From assembly GCF_048544455.1 (NCBI RefSeq), contig NC_133536.1, positions 166,704,825-166,768,824 of the forward strand: a DNA stretch of 64,000 nt, written 5' to 3'. The translations under genes and the position numbers were made by a program. Positions 23,760-36,137 of this stretch are shown piece by piece; the stretch's first letter is position 1, and the number at the start of each line of letters is the position of its first letter. Below the pieces are notes generated by a model. It was not told the DNA's origin. It was given only the letters and a program-made list of their open reading frames with translations, and made no database searches. This stretch comes from Silene latifolia (Eukaryota > Streptophyta > Magnoliopsida > Caryophyllales > Caryophyllaceae).

Positions 23760-24361
23760 AAGATGTGTGACACATGTGCTAGGTGCAAGCAAGTAAGATC
23801 ATCATTCAAACCTAAAAGAGTATTAAGCACAAACCAAGCCTAGGAATTAGTACACATGGATTTATGTGGGCCTATGAAGGTAAGGAGTAGAGGAGGATCC
23901 AGGTATGTCTTTGTTCTTGTAGATGATTACTCAAGGTTTGTATGGCCTATCTTTCTTCATTCAAAAGACGAAACTATTGATGAATTTGATTGTCTTATAA
24001 AACGTGTTCAAAATAAGTATAAGACTAATCTTGTATCCATTCGTACGGACCATGGCATCGAGTTTGACAATCAAGCTTTCATAGAATATTGTAGAGTTAA
24101 TGGTGTAGGGCATAACTTTTCTACACCAAGAACTCCTCAACAAAACGGTATCGTTGAACGTATGAATAGAACTATGGAAGATATGGCTCGTACAATGCTT
24201 TTGTGTAGTGGTTTACCTCGTAACTTTTGGGCTGAAGCCATTAGTACTTCTTGTTATATCCATAATCGTGCTATGATTTGACCTATTCTTAACAAAACCT
24301 CCTACGAACTCCTTAGAGGTCGAAAACCTAATATCTCCCATCTTCGTTGCTTTGGGAGTAA
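23760..24361 (+). pseudogene. Copia integrase, C-terminal part deleted
   Basis: The rve core is open from 23856 to 24281: MDLCGPM with the first Asp, RTDHGIEF with the second Asp, and PQQNGIVERMNRT with the Glu, so all DDE residues are present. A stop lies at 23841-23843, just before the core, and TGA at 24279-24281. After the stop the sequence continues as normal copia integrase (SYELLRGRKPN, LRCFGSK), then breaks off at about 24375 into the accessory ORF. The integrase C-terminus, RT and RNase H are lost. Confidence 0.8.
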
Positions 24362-25237
24362 ATGTTTGTTCACAATAACGGTAATGGTGTTGATGTGACG
24401 GTCTCTGTTTGGGATTTTTGCTCTGCTTTTTCGGTTCCCGATGACGGAATTGATATTAATCCGAGTCTTGAGTGGTCTAATATCGTTGGTGAAAAGGACA
24501 TGTTAATTAAGAAGTATTTTGAGGAAGTTGGGACGGACGGTAGGAACATTGTTGTTCGTCCTCTCTCGGCCAAAATTAAACTTCTCCTTAATTTTCTTTG
24601 GAACACCATTCTGCCGAGAAGGGGAGGACGCGACAAGGTTTCTGGTTATGAGGGCATTATCATTTATTCATGGTTGGAGGGTCAAAAAGTGAATTTAGCG
24701 AGTCTTGTCTTAAACCGTATAGTCCAAACAAGTCTCACGGTTACCAAGGAGAAATTTAGCACAACAATCGATCTTCCATATGAGATGTGGGTATCTGGCT
24801 TGTTAGAGGTGAAACAAGTTGTGGGACGGGCTAGCTACGGTGTGAGCGCAAAGGATTGTATGTGTGATCGCTTAATTAAGCTTATGGGTCTTGTGGTTGA
24901 TGGACCCGAGTTGTTACTTGTGAAGGATGTTGAGAAGGTTCCCAACGAATCGGGATTGAGGGCAATGGAGGCTAAAATGGAAAGCTTTATGACTTCTTTG
25001 ATGTAGAAATTTGAGGAGCAATCCACTACCTTGGCTACGGTTTTATCGCAAGTAGGACCATATCGGTCTATGGAGTCGGGTTTGGATGCTACACAGGTTT
25101 ATGCTTGGATGGATGAGGTGGATAAAAGGTTGATGGGTTTTGAGAGGGAGTTGAAGGCCATCCGTGGGGAAGTGTTCCCACATGGAGATCGTCTTACCTT
25201 CCTTACAAGTCAAGGAGGTGCGTTGGTCATGCATTGA
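24362..25237 (+). pseudogene. Accessory ORF of copy 2, N-terminus replaced by integrase sequence
   Basis: The first residues (MFVHNNGN) derive from the integrase gene; from GVDVTVSVWDFCSAF on, it matches 612-1472 with few changes. One in-frame stop, TAG at 25004-25006 (GAG in copy 1), splits it into 24362-25006 and 25031-25237. The basic N-terminus and roughly 185 further residues are missing. It may be a dead deletion product rather than a designed fusion. Confidence 0.75.
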
Positions 25238-25947
25238 AAGGCTATGGCAAATGATCAATCATTAACTTTGGAGGCGACTAAAGCTTTGTCCTTGAAGGTT
25301 CTCAACTTTTAACGTAGTCTTCAAAGTCTTGCTCAACTCGTGAGGAGGTCGTTTGACCGTCTTGATGCCTAGGAACATCGCACTCGTCCCGACTATGTGA
25401 ACCCGTACAAAACCCGCAACATTTGACCTTACCTCACCTTACCTTATTTAGAACGTTCTATTTTTAGCATCTTTTCATTATTCTAGTGGTGTATTTTGCA
25501 TACTCTTCATTCGGCCCATTTTGGCATAAACTTGTGGATTATGGCCCAAGTATTTCTTCAAACATGTGTTTATTCGGCCCATTGGCACTATGTTTTCCTA
25601 AGTTTGTATGACAATTAATCCTCTAGATGCTTATGGCTATGCATGGTTAATTTGTTCTCTATGACGTTTTATCTCTTGTCTCGTCTTATATTATTCAAGT
25701 CATTTTAGTTTTGTTCTTAACTCTTCGATGATGTCAAGAGGGGGAAGAACGTCTATGGTAAGAATTTACCTAAGCTTGCTCCTTGTCAAGACCAATTGTC
25801 TCTTAAAGTCGTTACGTTTTCGATTATATGTTAATCGTCTTGATCTTGCGTCGATCTTTATTATTAATATGACGGTATTATATTGAGGGGGAACTTTATA
25901 CTTAGTCACAACTTTAGGAGACTTGCCATCATCAAAAAGGGGGAATT
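25238..25947 (+). other. 3' untranslated region and polypurine tract of copy 2
   Basis: Nearly identical to 1473-2181. The purine tract at 25934-25947 abuts the LTR start. No ORF is supported. Confidence 0.7.
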
Positions 25948-27551
25948 TGTTGAACCATATAGTATATATGTTTATGTTTTGATGATGTCAAGGTATTTTA
26001 ATATTGTATAAACTCGTTGCGCGTAATCGTTTGTTTAAGTCTTTTAGGTTAGACTTATCTTTTACAAGCAACAAAGAGAATTGTGTTGGAAGTATATGAT
26101 AGTTAAGTCTCAGTTAAAGATCAAACAATCTGAAGATTCATTCAAGAATTATGTGAAGACGAAGTCCGTCTAAAGATTAATCAAGCTTGGATGATGAAGT
26201 AGCCTATACTCGAAGATCACCTATGAAGATTAGAATAGTATAGGTGATTGTCTCGTAATGGTAACTACGAATGAATTTCTTAAGTTGGTAAAGTTATAGC
26301 TTTGCAGCTATAACATTACTAGTAAAAGAGCTCAATGTTATAGCTCTCCTACTATAACATTGAGATGCTGAGTTTATTATACACGACATATATTGTTTCA
26401 AAATTGTTTTTGAAAATTGTATAAAGGTTATTTTAAATGTTTTGATAAGAGTATTTATTTAATAAAGCCCGGTTTAGTGCGGAGTTCGGTTTTTTGTTAA
26501 ACGTTGGTTAGTAGTTGTTTTGTGTCAACTTATAAGTTGGACCATGCTACTAATTAGGGTTTCAACAAAGCCTCTCTTAAAACCTAAATTCTAACCCATA
26601 TATTGAGCTAGGGTTTGCACGAGTCACGAGGCATGTGAGCCGTGACATCTCGTGTGACTTAAGGTATATCTTGTAAAGATTTTATTCTGTAAGGAATATC
26701 TTTACATATCTTGTATATCCTACTTAATATATTTGTTTATGATAAAAGATATTCTTGTTATGGAAAATCCTATCATATCTTAGAATTTATGGTAAAGATA
26801 ATAATTTAATAAGTTATATTCTATCTTTTGGAATATTCTCTATTATCTTGTAGGCTTTAAAGAAAGAAATAATAGAAGATATGATTTGTTGACATATTCT
26901 CTATTTCGGCCATTAGGGTTTCTCAAAACCGAGTATGCCTTGCTCTTTTCTTTCTATAAATACTTTTGTCTTTGCATCATTTAAATGAGTGACCTTAAGC
27001 ATAAATTTGATTTTATTTTTTTATAAAGCAAAACCGTGTATTTCAAGCAGAAAATCGTTTTGTTATTTTTGTAAGGTCGTGTGTTTTAAACTCGTATATT
27101 CATTTGATAAGTTATCCTTATAAGATAATAGTACTCAATAGATTTATTACTTGTTCATTAACGTGAACCATTGCAAGAATCGTTAGTGTTTTCTTATTAG
27201 CGTAAGTTAGTCACTCGAGTATTTAACGGTACTCATTGAGTTACAACTAGAGTTAGTTGTACGAGTTGGGTTAGTAACTTTGTAATCCGTAGAAAGGTAC
27301 TAAATTTATTAATCGAGAATAGTGGACGTAGGTTTCGATTTATGAAACTGAACCACTTCAAAACCGTGTGTCTCCTCTCTTTCATTCTTTCGTTTACTTT
27401 GTTTTAATTGTTCATTAGTTGATTAGTTAAAGTTTAATTAATAAACTTTAAATAATCAATTATATACACATAATCGAAAAAAGCTTTCAAAAGTTTTAAA
27501 TCCTAAATTCCCCCCCCCCCCCTTGAGTATTTTGGATCGATAGACTCTTCA
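25948..27551 (+). repeat. 3' LTR of Sirevirus-like copy 2
   Basis: 1,604 bp, TGTTGAACC to GACTCTTCA. It carries the twin hairpins (26293-26362) and TATAAATA (26955-26962). A C-run of about 13 at 27510-27522 replaces a mixed sequence in the 5' LTR. Confidence 0.9.
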
Positions 27552-28069
27552 GCGTCCATCATACAAGCTAAGGAAGATTCCACATTGAATCCTACAAGTA
27601 GAAACCATATCCTATCACTAAACTATTCAAGATCTATTGAAAGATGTCAACTAATCACAAACTCACCTTGAGACGCAGACTAACGCCGAAGACGGTGACA
27701 ACCCGACACGATGACTCCATCTATAGCCCATCTCCCTTCCTGGATAAGTGTTCAAGGCCACCCAAGATGTGTTGAATGAGATAAGAGAATTGAGAGAGAG
27801 AGATTAGGTTTAGGAAAAGAGAAAAGGAACCGTCAAAAATGATTTTCGTTTAAGACTCCGCATTTTATAATAATGCGTTAACCGACGAGGTACTCATACT
27901 CGGCCGAGTACGTCCCACTCGGTCGAGTATCTTAACAACTTGGTTGAGTGGCCACTGCTAGGTTGAGTAACGAGTTATATTGGTGAACTAATCTCTCCCG
28001 TCTTCTTTTCTAAGGCTCTCCCTTGGTCAAAAGGTTAGTCAACAGGTCCCTAACAGGGCGGGTATTATA

Positions 28070-29125
28070 GTCTTCCCTTCTTAAAAGGTACCTCATCCCA
28101 TACTTCCCAATGTAACAACAACGCAACTCAAAGGGTCAAATAGTACTCATACGATATGGAAAGCCACGTGATCTTATGCAACACTAAATCACGCCAACGT
28201 GAACATGACGAGACTATTATCGTTACATGTCTAGCACCACCAGTTACCGTGACGTGGTTTTATATGATTTTGATGACTATGCAGCCACTATATTATTACT
28301 ATATGCAAGCCACTAAACCGCTTAGGAAAGACCGACTGATGTCATAAAGTAGTTTAAAGTTATAAAATGACGGTTTAAAGACAAAAAGCATCAATATTAA
28401 AATAGTTTCGCGAGCTTTGTAATTTCTTTTGCCGCGATGTTATCTACCCGTCTAAAAAGGAACTTCGTCCCCGAAGTTCACTCCCACCTATAGGAATGAG
28501 GTATACCTATATACAAACACAAAAAGTATGAAAGCATGTATTACTTGTCTAACAATCATGATCATGTACGGGACAGAAGTAAAGCAACCATGTTAATATA
28601 AATCATAAATAAAATAACTTGAAATCATCAAATCTACGAAAGGCGTATACAACACACAACACCAACAAGTACTTATGATTATTATGATATCATCCATACT
28701 AACTTCCATATCAGTTCCGTCTGAAGTCCAAGCCAAACCGATTACCGACACCACATCTATCATGTGAATACCAAACCATCCCCACATCAATATGGATTTA
28801 ACACCAGGGTACTCGGTCGTGTACCAGAGATAACTCGGTCGAGTACTCGGTACTTGGCCGAGTATCAAGTGCTCGGTCGGGTTTCTGAGACCAGAACTCG
28901 ATATTTGACAACCAACACTCGCTACTTTGTAAAAACTTACCTGCAAAACGAGTATCTAACCAACTACTTACTCCGCAATCCAGGTCTTAACGACCACAAT
29001 AATACGGAAAATAAGTATTGGCCTTATGGCCGGTTACAATCATCCAAAATAAAATCAAATGTCAAGTACGATAAGGAATCCCACCAAAATATCCAACAAG
29101 AAAAACAATATAAATGAAACGGAGC
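28070..29125 (-). other. 3' untranslated region of C2
   Basis: Collinear with 11837-12886, including the purine tract, the 'aacttcgtccccgaagttc' word (28461-28479) and the motif cluster at 28805-28885. C2 has about 90 bp near 29010-29105 that C1 lacks. No ORF is supported. Confidence 0.6.
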
Positions 29126-31961
29126 TCAGATGTCCGCATCCTCATCCATGTCCTCGGCCCCACCGGTGCCAGATGTCCCCTCCCCATGATATGCTCCTGC
29201 CGGGTAGCCACTGCCGGTCCACCTCCCTGTCTCATCTAACTAGCTACAATAGTTAGCTCCCCGCGGTTCCGTGAGGCACCCATACACATAGCTCGTCGGA
29301 GTTATCTATGCAGTACGATTCATCCCAAAGCTATGGAATACCCCGGAGTCATCTCTCAGTCCCCTCCACCATACCGGCTGAGCAAGGTTAGTCTTTATCC
29401 CCTGCTGATGTGCCATCTCATGCATGTTCCTCAACACCAGCGTGGTAGAAATCCGCTCTGTAAGCTCACCTGCCTCCACGTTGCTCGCGACGTGTGGGGA
29501 CGGTCGCTTGCTTCCCCGAAAAAATGACTGCCCAGGCAAATCTAGAAGAATCTCGGGGTCGATCAGATAGTACTAGGGCTGAGGCCGTGGGTCTCCACTA
29601 CCCGGGTCATACTACTCTAAGTGGTGAATCACCGGTGAGTTCTCCGTATTAGGAAGTCTCATCCACTTGGTCCTTTTACCCTCTTATGAAAGGTCCCATT
29701 ATCTAGTTGCTTAAGCCACTGTACCAGTAGTGCTCATCCATGGTGGGAGCAGTCTCAAACAAACCAGTTCCCGATGTTGAAGGGCCCTCAAAGTCGGCCA
29801 GTCGCTGAGCTAGTTCACTATGGCTCCGCAACTAAGATTGCGGCTCTTGGAGTGAGCCATAAGTGCCAAACTGGCACACACAACCCCGGGAGCACTGTAG
29901 TAAAAGCGTTTTCTCCGAAGAGCGTTAAGGTAGAACATTAAGAGCGTTACCTCATAGGAGTTCAACTTACTCACATCATCATAACTAAATGGTAAACAAG
30001 TTATTATCCTCAAAAACATGTGAAGAGACATATATTAGACATCAATAATCAGCATGGAACTCAAGGTCGGGGCGCTTAGGCCGCTGAGATAAGCTAGAAA
30101 GTGGGATGCTCCACTCCCAGCTACCACATCCCTAATGTATCCCTCATGCTCGGTCTCTAGCCCAAGGTGTTCAGCAAACTGTTCAAGGGTTAAACTCATG
30201 GTCGATGTTCAAAAGACGGAAACTAACAACTTTTCCCTTCACATTATATTCAAAGGAACTCACAAAATCTAAATGAGATACGGGTCAGACTTTTTGGGAA
30301 GGTGGTACAATCCCTCTGATACGTGCATTTTATATAGTCTTTTTAGCCTTATTTTGCACGTATTTCTATGCACTTTTGCACTGTTTTGTATTGCAATATG
30401 CACCGAATTGGCTACTTTGGTTTGTTTTGTCTGTTTTGTAGGAATGAACCCGAAAGTGTTGGAACCGTACTCTTTTCGTCCTATTTTGCCTGCATTTTGA
30501 GGAGACGAGAATGTTAGAGCGAGATACTGCATTGGGATGCGTGAAGGAATGGTCAACGAAGCAGGCGGCGACGAGTTTGAAGCTGATTTGGAAGAAGAAC
30601 ACTCGATCGAGAGGACTTTTGGTCGATCGAGTGGTTTTATGTGCTGAAGAGGTCGATCGAGTAGTTTATTCTCCTTGAATCGAAATGCTGTTTTGAGGCT
30701 TTCCTCGATCGAGTAACATTTCTACTCAATCGAGGGGATTTTATGCTGAAGTCCTCGATCGAGTAGTTTTAAACTGCTCGATCGAGAGGTCTAGTGTTTT
30801 AGTAGTTTTAAACTGCTCGATCGAGAGGTCTGGTGTTTACACGGGCTTAATTAACCGTGATGTCTTATTTAGTTAATGGACTTAGTTTTTCTATTTAAGC
30901 TTTCGATAATTAGGTTATAATTACGTTTTACACTACTTAGAACGCAACTTTACTCTCTTAATCTTTCCCTAAAACTTTCTACTGTAAATTTGGCTCTTAG
31001 ATTTCTTTGCTCGGATTTGGGTTGTTCTTTACGCTGGAATTCTTGTGATTGTAATCCTTCTCTCCTTTTAATCTTAATCTCGTGATTTGTTGCTTTAATT
31101 ACTTGTTTCTCTTATCATTAATTTCTGCCCTAATTTAGTTTATGCCATATCTTAATTATTTCATCATGCTTTATATTAGTTCATTCATCATTGTTATTAT
31201 TGATATCATTAACAATATGAGTAGATAAATCCATTCATGTTGGGATTAGGGAATCCATGGTAGGATTGTGACGATGTAGCTAATAGGCTAGATGATTTAT
31301 TTGTGAGAATCTGTACTCATGGCAATTTAATTATAATACCGACTTAGTTGAGTACACGCTTCTAAGTTATCATTTAATCTGGTTAAATTTACTCTTGGAT
31401 CGGAAGATTGGACTAAATAGACCTGGTATGAAAAGTAGACTACCCTGACGAGGACGGAAGTTAAGTTAGTGGAAATCTAGGATAGAAAGTGGACCGAAAG
31501 GACCTTTCCAGTATCTGTCTCACGATAAATTATCTAGACTATTTGCAGTTGAGTCACTAGACTATCATGGTGAACCAAAATCCTGACATGTTCCTTCTTT
31601 ATTGATCATCTTTATCACATTTTCTTGCCTTTTACTGCTCTTACTTTACTACTCTTTCCCTTAAGGCTTTTTAGTTTAGAAACCAAATTCAAACTCCCCA
31701 TTTTGTGACCAAATAGACGGACCTTTAAGAGATATCTTGCCTCCCTGTGGAGATCGACCCGACTTTCCTAGGTATATTAGTTAGTGTCAGTTGGTTATTT
31801 TTGGTAGGTACACGACTAGCCTGTCAAATTTTGGAACCGTTGCTGGGGACGGAAGGTTGTCAAAATCTCGAATATATGTGATAGATCCGATTCCACACTA
31901 AAGTTTGTCAAGATCTCTGGGTCTACATAACGGGTCGGCCTCATGGTTCGACGCATCAAGG
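29126..31961 (-). pseudogene. Accessory ORF of element C, unit 2, split by an E LTR
   Basis: Pieces at 31961-31858 and 30316-29126 match the C1 ORF. This copy preserves the core better near 30200-30300: PYLI, DFVSSF and SFRLLNIDHE follow one another with a small frame break, which makes the resemblance to the A and B ORFs clear. It ends in the same acidic tail (stop at 29126-29128). Part of the C1 ORF (about 13230-13330) is missing here. The N-terminal part is cut by element F at 31962. Confidence 0.6.
30317..31857 (+). mobile_element. Family E LTR plus primer site, remnant
   Basis: The LTR runs from TGATACGTGCATTTT (30317) to CCTGTCA (31826), 1,510 bp, and matches the E solo LTR at 36138. 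It is followed by a decayed tRNA-Asp-type primer site (31832-31849) and 8 bp more, then C2 sequence resumes. The rest of the element is gone. Words of the form CTCGATCGAG fill 30603-30825, upstream of a TATTTAAG word near 30892. Confidence 0.75.
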
Positions 31962-33538
31962 TGATATATGATTAATTTATACCATTTCTCCTCTGTATTC
32001 TCATGCATATTGACTCCGTTTGAGACGGTTTTTCCTGTCTTTCCTTTCATTTTGTATCTTAGTTACCTAGTCTATGTGATCTTGTCCGTCTTGCAGCAAT
32101 TGGGGCGGAAATTGAGGAATTGGATCAAGGGAGAGGAATTGAGAAGATAACATTTAGAAGAGAAGAAGAAATGCTGAGAAGAGGTTCCCAGCCGGTAGGC
32201 CGGCAGCCGGTCAGCAGACTGTGGCTGGCTGGGACCTCTTAACACTTGGCCAAGGAGCAGAATTGAAGGAAATTTACAGGGAACTCCCAGCCGGGCAGCC
32301 TGCCGGCTCACCGGCTGGGAAGGCATGAAGAAGGAAGGAAACGAAGAAATGAAGAAGAAGTCACAGAGAGTTCCCAGCCGGCACCTCATCGGCGGCCGGT
32401 CCACCGGTCGTGCACACCTGATGACTTGGTTTTATTTCACAACGTACAGAGAACTCCCAGCCGGGTAGGGCACCAACGGCTGGTCGACCGGCTGAGACAC
32501 ACTTAAGCTATTTTGACTTCCCTTGTAATTTTCAACCTAATTTCTGTGTAAACTATAAATAACCCTTCCCTTAATCATTTTTACACTCAACCCTGGATCT
32601 GAAATTATTTCCCTAATATATAAACACTTTTAAGCAAGCTTTAGTCTTTCCCTAATCAAACATTAATTACTTAATAAATTAGCTTTGAATTAGTTACTCT
32701 CAATTGTTTACATTTGGAATTGTGTTTTAATTTGAAGATTGGTGAAGATTATTCTTCTATTTAATCCAAGATTGCAACTTTATCTCTCAATTGGTATAAT
32801 TCTTTTTCTAGTTTGTTTATCTTTCAATTGTTTACATATTTAAGTTGCTTAATTAATTTATCTTACAAACATGCTTTCCCTTATTTGTTACATGTCAAAG
32901 CTTCCATCTTTTATGTTGTTTTTACCAACATGTGTGAGCAGTGCCTTACTAGGATGGAGGGGGATATCATATAGAATTATAGAAGTGGATTATGACATAA
33001 GGAGATTGAAATCCTTGAGTTTATGCTTGTTGATTTTATAATGCACATAAGGTGTTTCTAAGAATGCTTGAGTGAGAATTTAGGCATTTGAACTATATTT
33101 TCTACTTGTTGGGTGAGAACTTGACTAGTATATAGGAAACACATGATAAAACTATGGTTGGGTTAATTAAGTGAGGATTTAATCGATCTTAACTTAGGGG
33201 TTAGTCTCACATCAAGAGATTGGGTCTTTCCTTTGCTTATGCTCTTGGGTTTTGTCGTTCTATGTGTATTTCCTTCCTTCTCTATATGAGTGAACCCGAT
33301 ATCCTAGTTCATTTAATCATTTATGTTCATCGTCTTTAGTATTTATTCGATTTCCTATTGTTTTAGTCTATTTCCTTTAGTTAGAATTAAATCAACTCAA
33401 TTTCTTATTTTGGGCTAAACTAGTAGTTTAACAAGCAATCCTAGAACCATAACACCGTCTTTTCGGTTCGACCCTCACATCTACGACGACCTTTCGTTAT
33501 ACTTGTCAGGTTACAAATATAAGATTTGTTTCACAACA
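31962..33538 (+). repeat. 5' LTR of element F
   Basis: 1,577 bp, TGATATATGATT to CACAACA. A GC-rich cluster of ccagccgg and gccggc words fills 32180-32490, directly upstream of TATAAATA at 32554-32561. Confidence 0.8.
32554..32561 (+). promoter_or_regulatory. TATA box of element F LTR
   Basis: TATAAATA about 65 bp after the ccagccgg cluster. Confidence 0.6.
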
Positions 33539-33544
33539 TGTTTT

Positions 33545-33562
33545 TGGCGCCGTTGCCGGGGA
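33545..33562 (+). other. Primer binding site of element F (tRNA-Asp)
   Basis: TGGCGCCGTTGCCGGGGA, the full complement of the plant tRNA-Asp 3' end, 6 bp after the LTR. Confidence 0.9.
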
Positions 33563-33683
33563 CGGCGATATTGTATAGGATTATTTGTTTTCATCTCGGC
33601 TTAGTTCTTTTATTTGTTGTTTGTTTTCTTCCTTGTCCTAGTGTAATCTTTGCATTAGGACTATTTGATATTTTGTTGAGTGC

Positions 33684-36137
33684 ATGAATAGGTGTTATAT
33701 CGAGCCTCTTTTCCCACTTGATCGTGAGATCGAGAAAACATTTCGGGCAAGAAGAAGACAAGCTCTATCGGCAATACGAAGATCTCCAACTTTTGTTAAC
33801 CCACCAAACACCCAAACTTCCACAATTGAGCATCCAAATACACCACCCTCTTCCTCCACCCTATCACTTGTCCACATTCCACACCACTCTCCACCAAACA
33901 ACTGTCCAATCAATTCTCCATAAAACTCACCTACACATTCACAATACTCCATGCATACCAACAACACCGAATCTCCACGACATAACCTAGTAAACGATGA
34001 TATGGCGGATCAACCTATGGGATACTATAATAGGCCGGACCCCACCCGGGCAGCCGTCAACAATGGAGCTCTTGCACCCAACACTTTTGAGCTTCAACAC
34101 CATGTGATAAATTACATGCAACACGATGTGTTCCATGGGATGAAAAGTGAAGATGCCCATCAACATCTCACTACATTCAAAGAGAAAGCTGGTTCTATCA
34201 AACACAATGGTGTAACCGAAGAGCAAATGCTTCTAATGATTTTCCCAATCACCTTGAAGGACAATGGTGAGAAGTGGTTGAATTATCTACATTTACCACA
34301 TGGGAGACCTTATCTAAGGCTGTCATCCACAAATTTTACCCACCATCTAAAACCGCAAGAATTCGTCGTGAGATTCAAACCTTCAAACAAAGACCCATGG
34401 AAACTCTAAATGAAGCTTGGGAACATTTTAGGGATATCCTCTCGTCTTGTCCACACCATGGTATCCCAAAATGGATGACCACCCAAACCTTTTCCAAACT
34501 CTTGAACAAAGGTTTTGGTACATGATCGTGGCGGCATCCAGTGGTAATTTTGATAACATGAACAATGCTCAAATCACGAAAATGATCCAAAATATTTCCG
34601 AGATGGAGAGTAGCTATGCTAGGGATGTGGAATACAAGAGTGAGAGGCCTTCTAAGATAGAAGCGGAGTACAAGGCTAATTTGGATGACTTGACCAAGAA
34701 GTTTGAGGAGTTCAAGATGGAAAAGAAGCAAGGGGAATTAAAACAAGTCCAAGAGGGCGGACCTAGTCACTCCAAGGTATACTAATTCCAAGAGCCTAGG
34801 TCTCCTTCTAGGTATTATCCTCCCCAAATGAATTGTGATTATTGTGGCGGTGTGGGGCATACGATTGAATATTGCTCATCAATTCCACAAGATGACCAAC
34901 AAGAATGCTTTGTTCTTCAAGGGTAAGGTGCACCAAGGGTCTCTTATCAACGCCATGAGACATTCTACCGTGCCTTTCCCAGCCAAGATCCTAAACTTTC
35001 TTATGCGGGGCAACCATTAGACCCCAAGTACCAACAACCACAATACATGCCTCCACCAAAGCCCGCTCATTCAAGGCAATATAACCAAAATCAAGGTCAA
35101 GGCTCCAATTTCTAGGGTCAGCGTCAACATGATAATCCCAACTACATTCCACCACATCAAAGAGACAACTACTGCAACCAACAACAAAATCCTCCATTCC
35201 ACCAAGGGTATCATCAATAACAAAATCCACCATTTCAACATCCTTTCAACCAACAACAAGGGTATCAACAACAACAAAACTCTTACCCACCTCCACAAAA
35301 CAAAGAGCAATATATTAAACCACCAAACCCCAACGCCTCTCTTGAGAAATTTTTAAGAGAAATGGATGCAAAGGTCAAGACAAGAGAGGCTCAAGTAGAC
35401 AAATAATTCCAAAGCTTGAAGACCGGGCTCCCCAATGTCCAAGCACATCAAAGGATATTTGACTCATATATGGCCAATCATAGCCCCTCTTTCTCACAAA
35501 GAGTGCTACATTCACTGCCTCCTCAAGGTTCTCATCCTAGAGATAGACCGCCACTACACCAACAAGCTCATGTAGTGACCTTAAAGAGCGGGAAGGATTT
35601 AGAGGATCCTTACAAGGTTTATAAACCAAAAAGGAAGAGGGACGTGATGAAAGATGGTGAGGAGAGTCCACCTCTCGCCCACAAGTAGAGTTGACAACAA
35701 TAAGAAGGGGAAGGTGGGTGAATATCTTAACTATGACAAGAACTTTGTCTTGGAGGAGATTGTGGTTGAAAGAGATCAAGAAAGAGTGGTTGAAAGAGAC
35801 CAAGGTAAAAGAAAAGAATCAAATGAAGTGTATAACACCAAGCAAGCTTTCACTTCCGAAAAGACCTACAACCCTCCAATACCATTTCCTAATAGAAGTA
35901 GAACAATGAATGAGGAGAAGAAATTCTCTAAATTCTTGGATATCTTGAAGAAACTTGAAGTTTCATTACCTTTCACCGAGGCAGTGACACAAATGCCACT
36001 CTACACCAAATTCTTGAAGGATGTTTTGACAAAGAAGAGGAGCATTGGAGTAGATGGTCTAGTGGTTCTTAGGGGGCAATGTAGCATGGTCTTACTCAAT
36101 CCCATGCCGGAAAAGCTACAAGATCCGGGTCGTTTTC
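33684..36137 (+). pseudogene. Athila-like Gag of element F
   Basis: It starts MNRCYIEPLFPLDREIEKT, the same opening as the element B Gag (LLPFDREIERT). The Retrotrans_gag domain spans about 34000-34520 (FYPPSKTARIRREI, NEAWEHFRDILSSCPHHG), and the zinc knuckle is CDYCGGVGHTIEYC at about 34830-34875. A Gln/Pro/Tyr-rich part and VVTLKSGKDLEDP (35573-35611) follow. Lesions include TAA at 33921, frameshifts near 34275 and 34500, and stops near 34925, 35115, 35218 and 35404. The frame from 35654 leads towards protease (DPGRFL) and is cut by the E solo LTR at 36138. Confidence 0.75.

Larger units (their letters stand above)
16811..27551 (+). mobile_element. Sirevirus-like Ty1-copia element, copy 2, RT deleted
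   Basis: It has TG...CA LTRs at 16811-20745 and 25948-27551, flanked by gcatc (16806-16810) and gcgtc (27552-27556), a 5-bp target duplication with one change. The internal order is Gag, protease and integrase, then a direct jump into the accessory ORF. Reverse transcriptase and RNase H are missing. Copia order (integrase before RT) is shown by integrase following protease. The 5' LTR is enlarged by three later insertions. Confidence 0.85.
15984..28069 (-). repeat. Shared LTR of element C, split by the Sirevirus-like insertion
   Basis: The parts are 15984-16810 and 27557-28069, about 1,340 bp when read together. The plus-strand left end is TGTAACACCCCC; the right end (attata, decayed from attaca) abuts the purine tract of unit C2. 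It serves as 5' LTR of C1 and as 3' LTR of C2. Confidence 0.75.
11071..31961 (-). mobile_element. Element C: Tekay-like LTR element without pol, two units sharing one LTR
   Basis: Order on the plus strand: LTR piece, internal region C1 (11837-15983), full LTR (15984-28069, split by the Sirevirus-like element), and internal region C2 (28070-30316 and 31858-31961, split by an E LTR and cut by element F). LTR ends (TGTAACACC on the plus strand), the tRNA-Met-type primer site and the purine tract next to 'aacttcggggacgaagtt' are the same type as in the Tekay chromovirus D, but no pol is present. Instead each unit carries one accessory ORF. The arrangement LTR-internal-LTR-internal indicates unequal recombination or a tandem insertion. 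Confidence 0.75.

Noticed and set aside
27510-27522. Run of about 13 C in the 3' LTR of the Sirevirus-like element
   Set aside because: A homopolymer of this kind is prone to slippage and base-calling error; no function is inferred.
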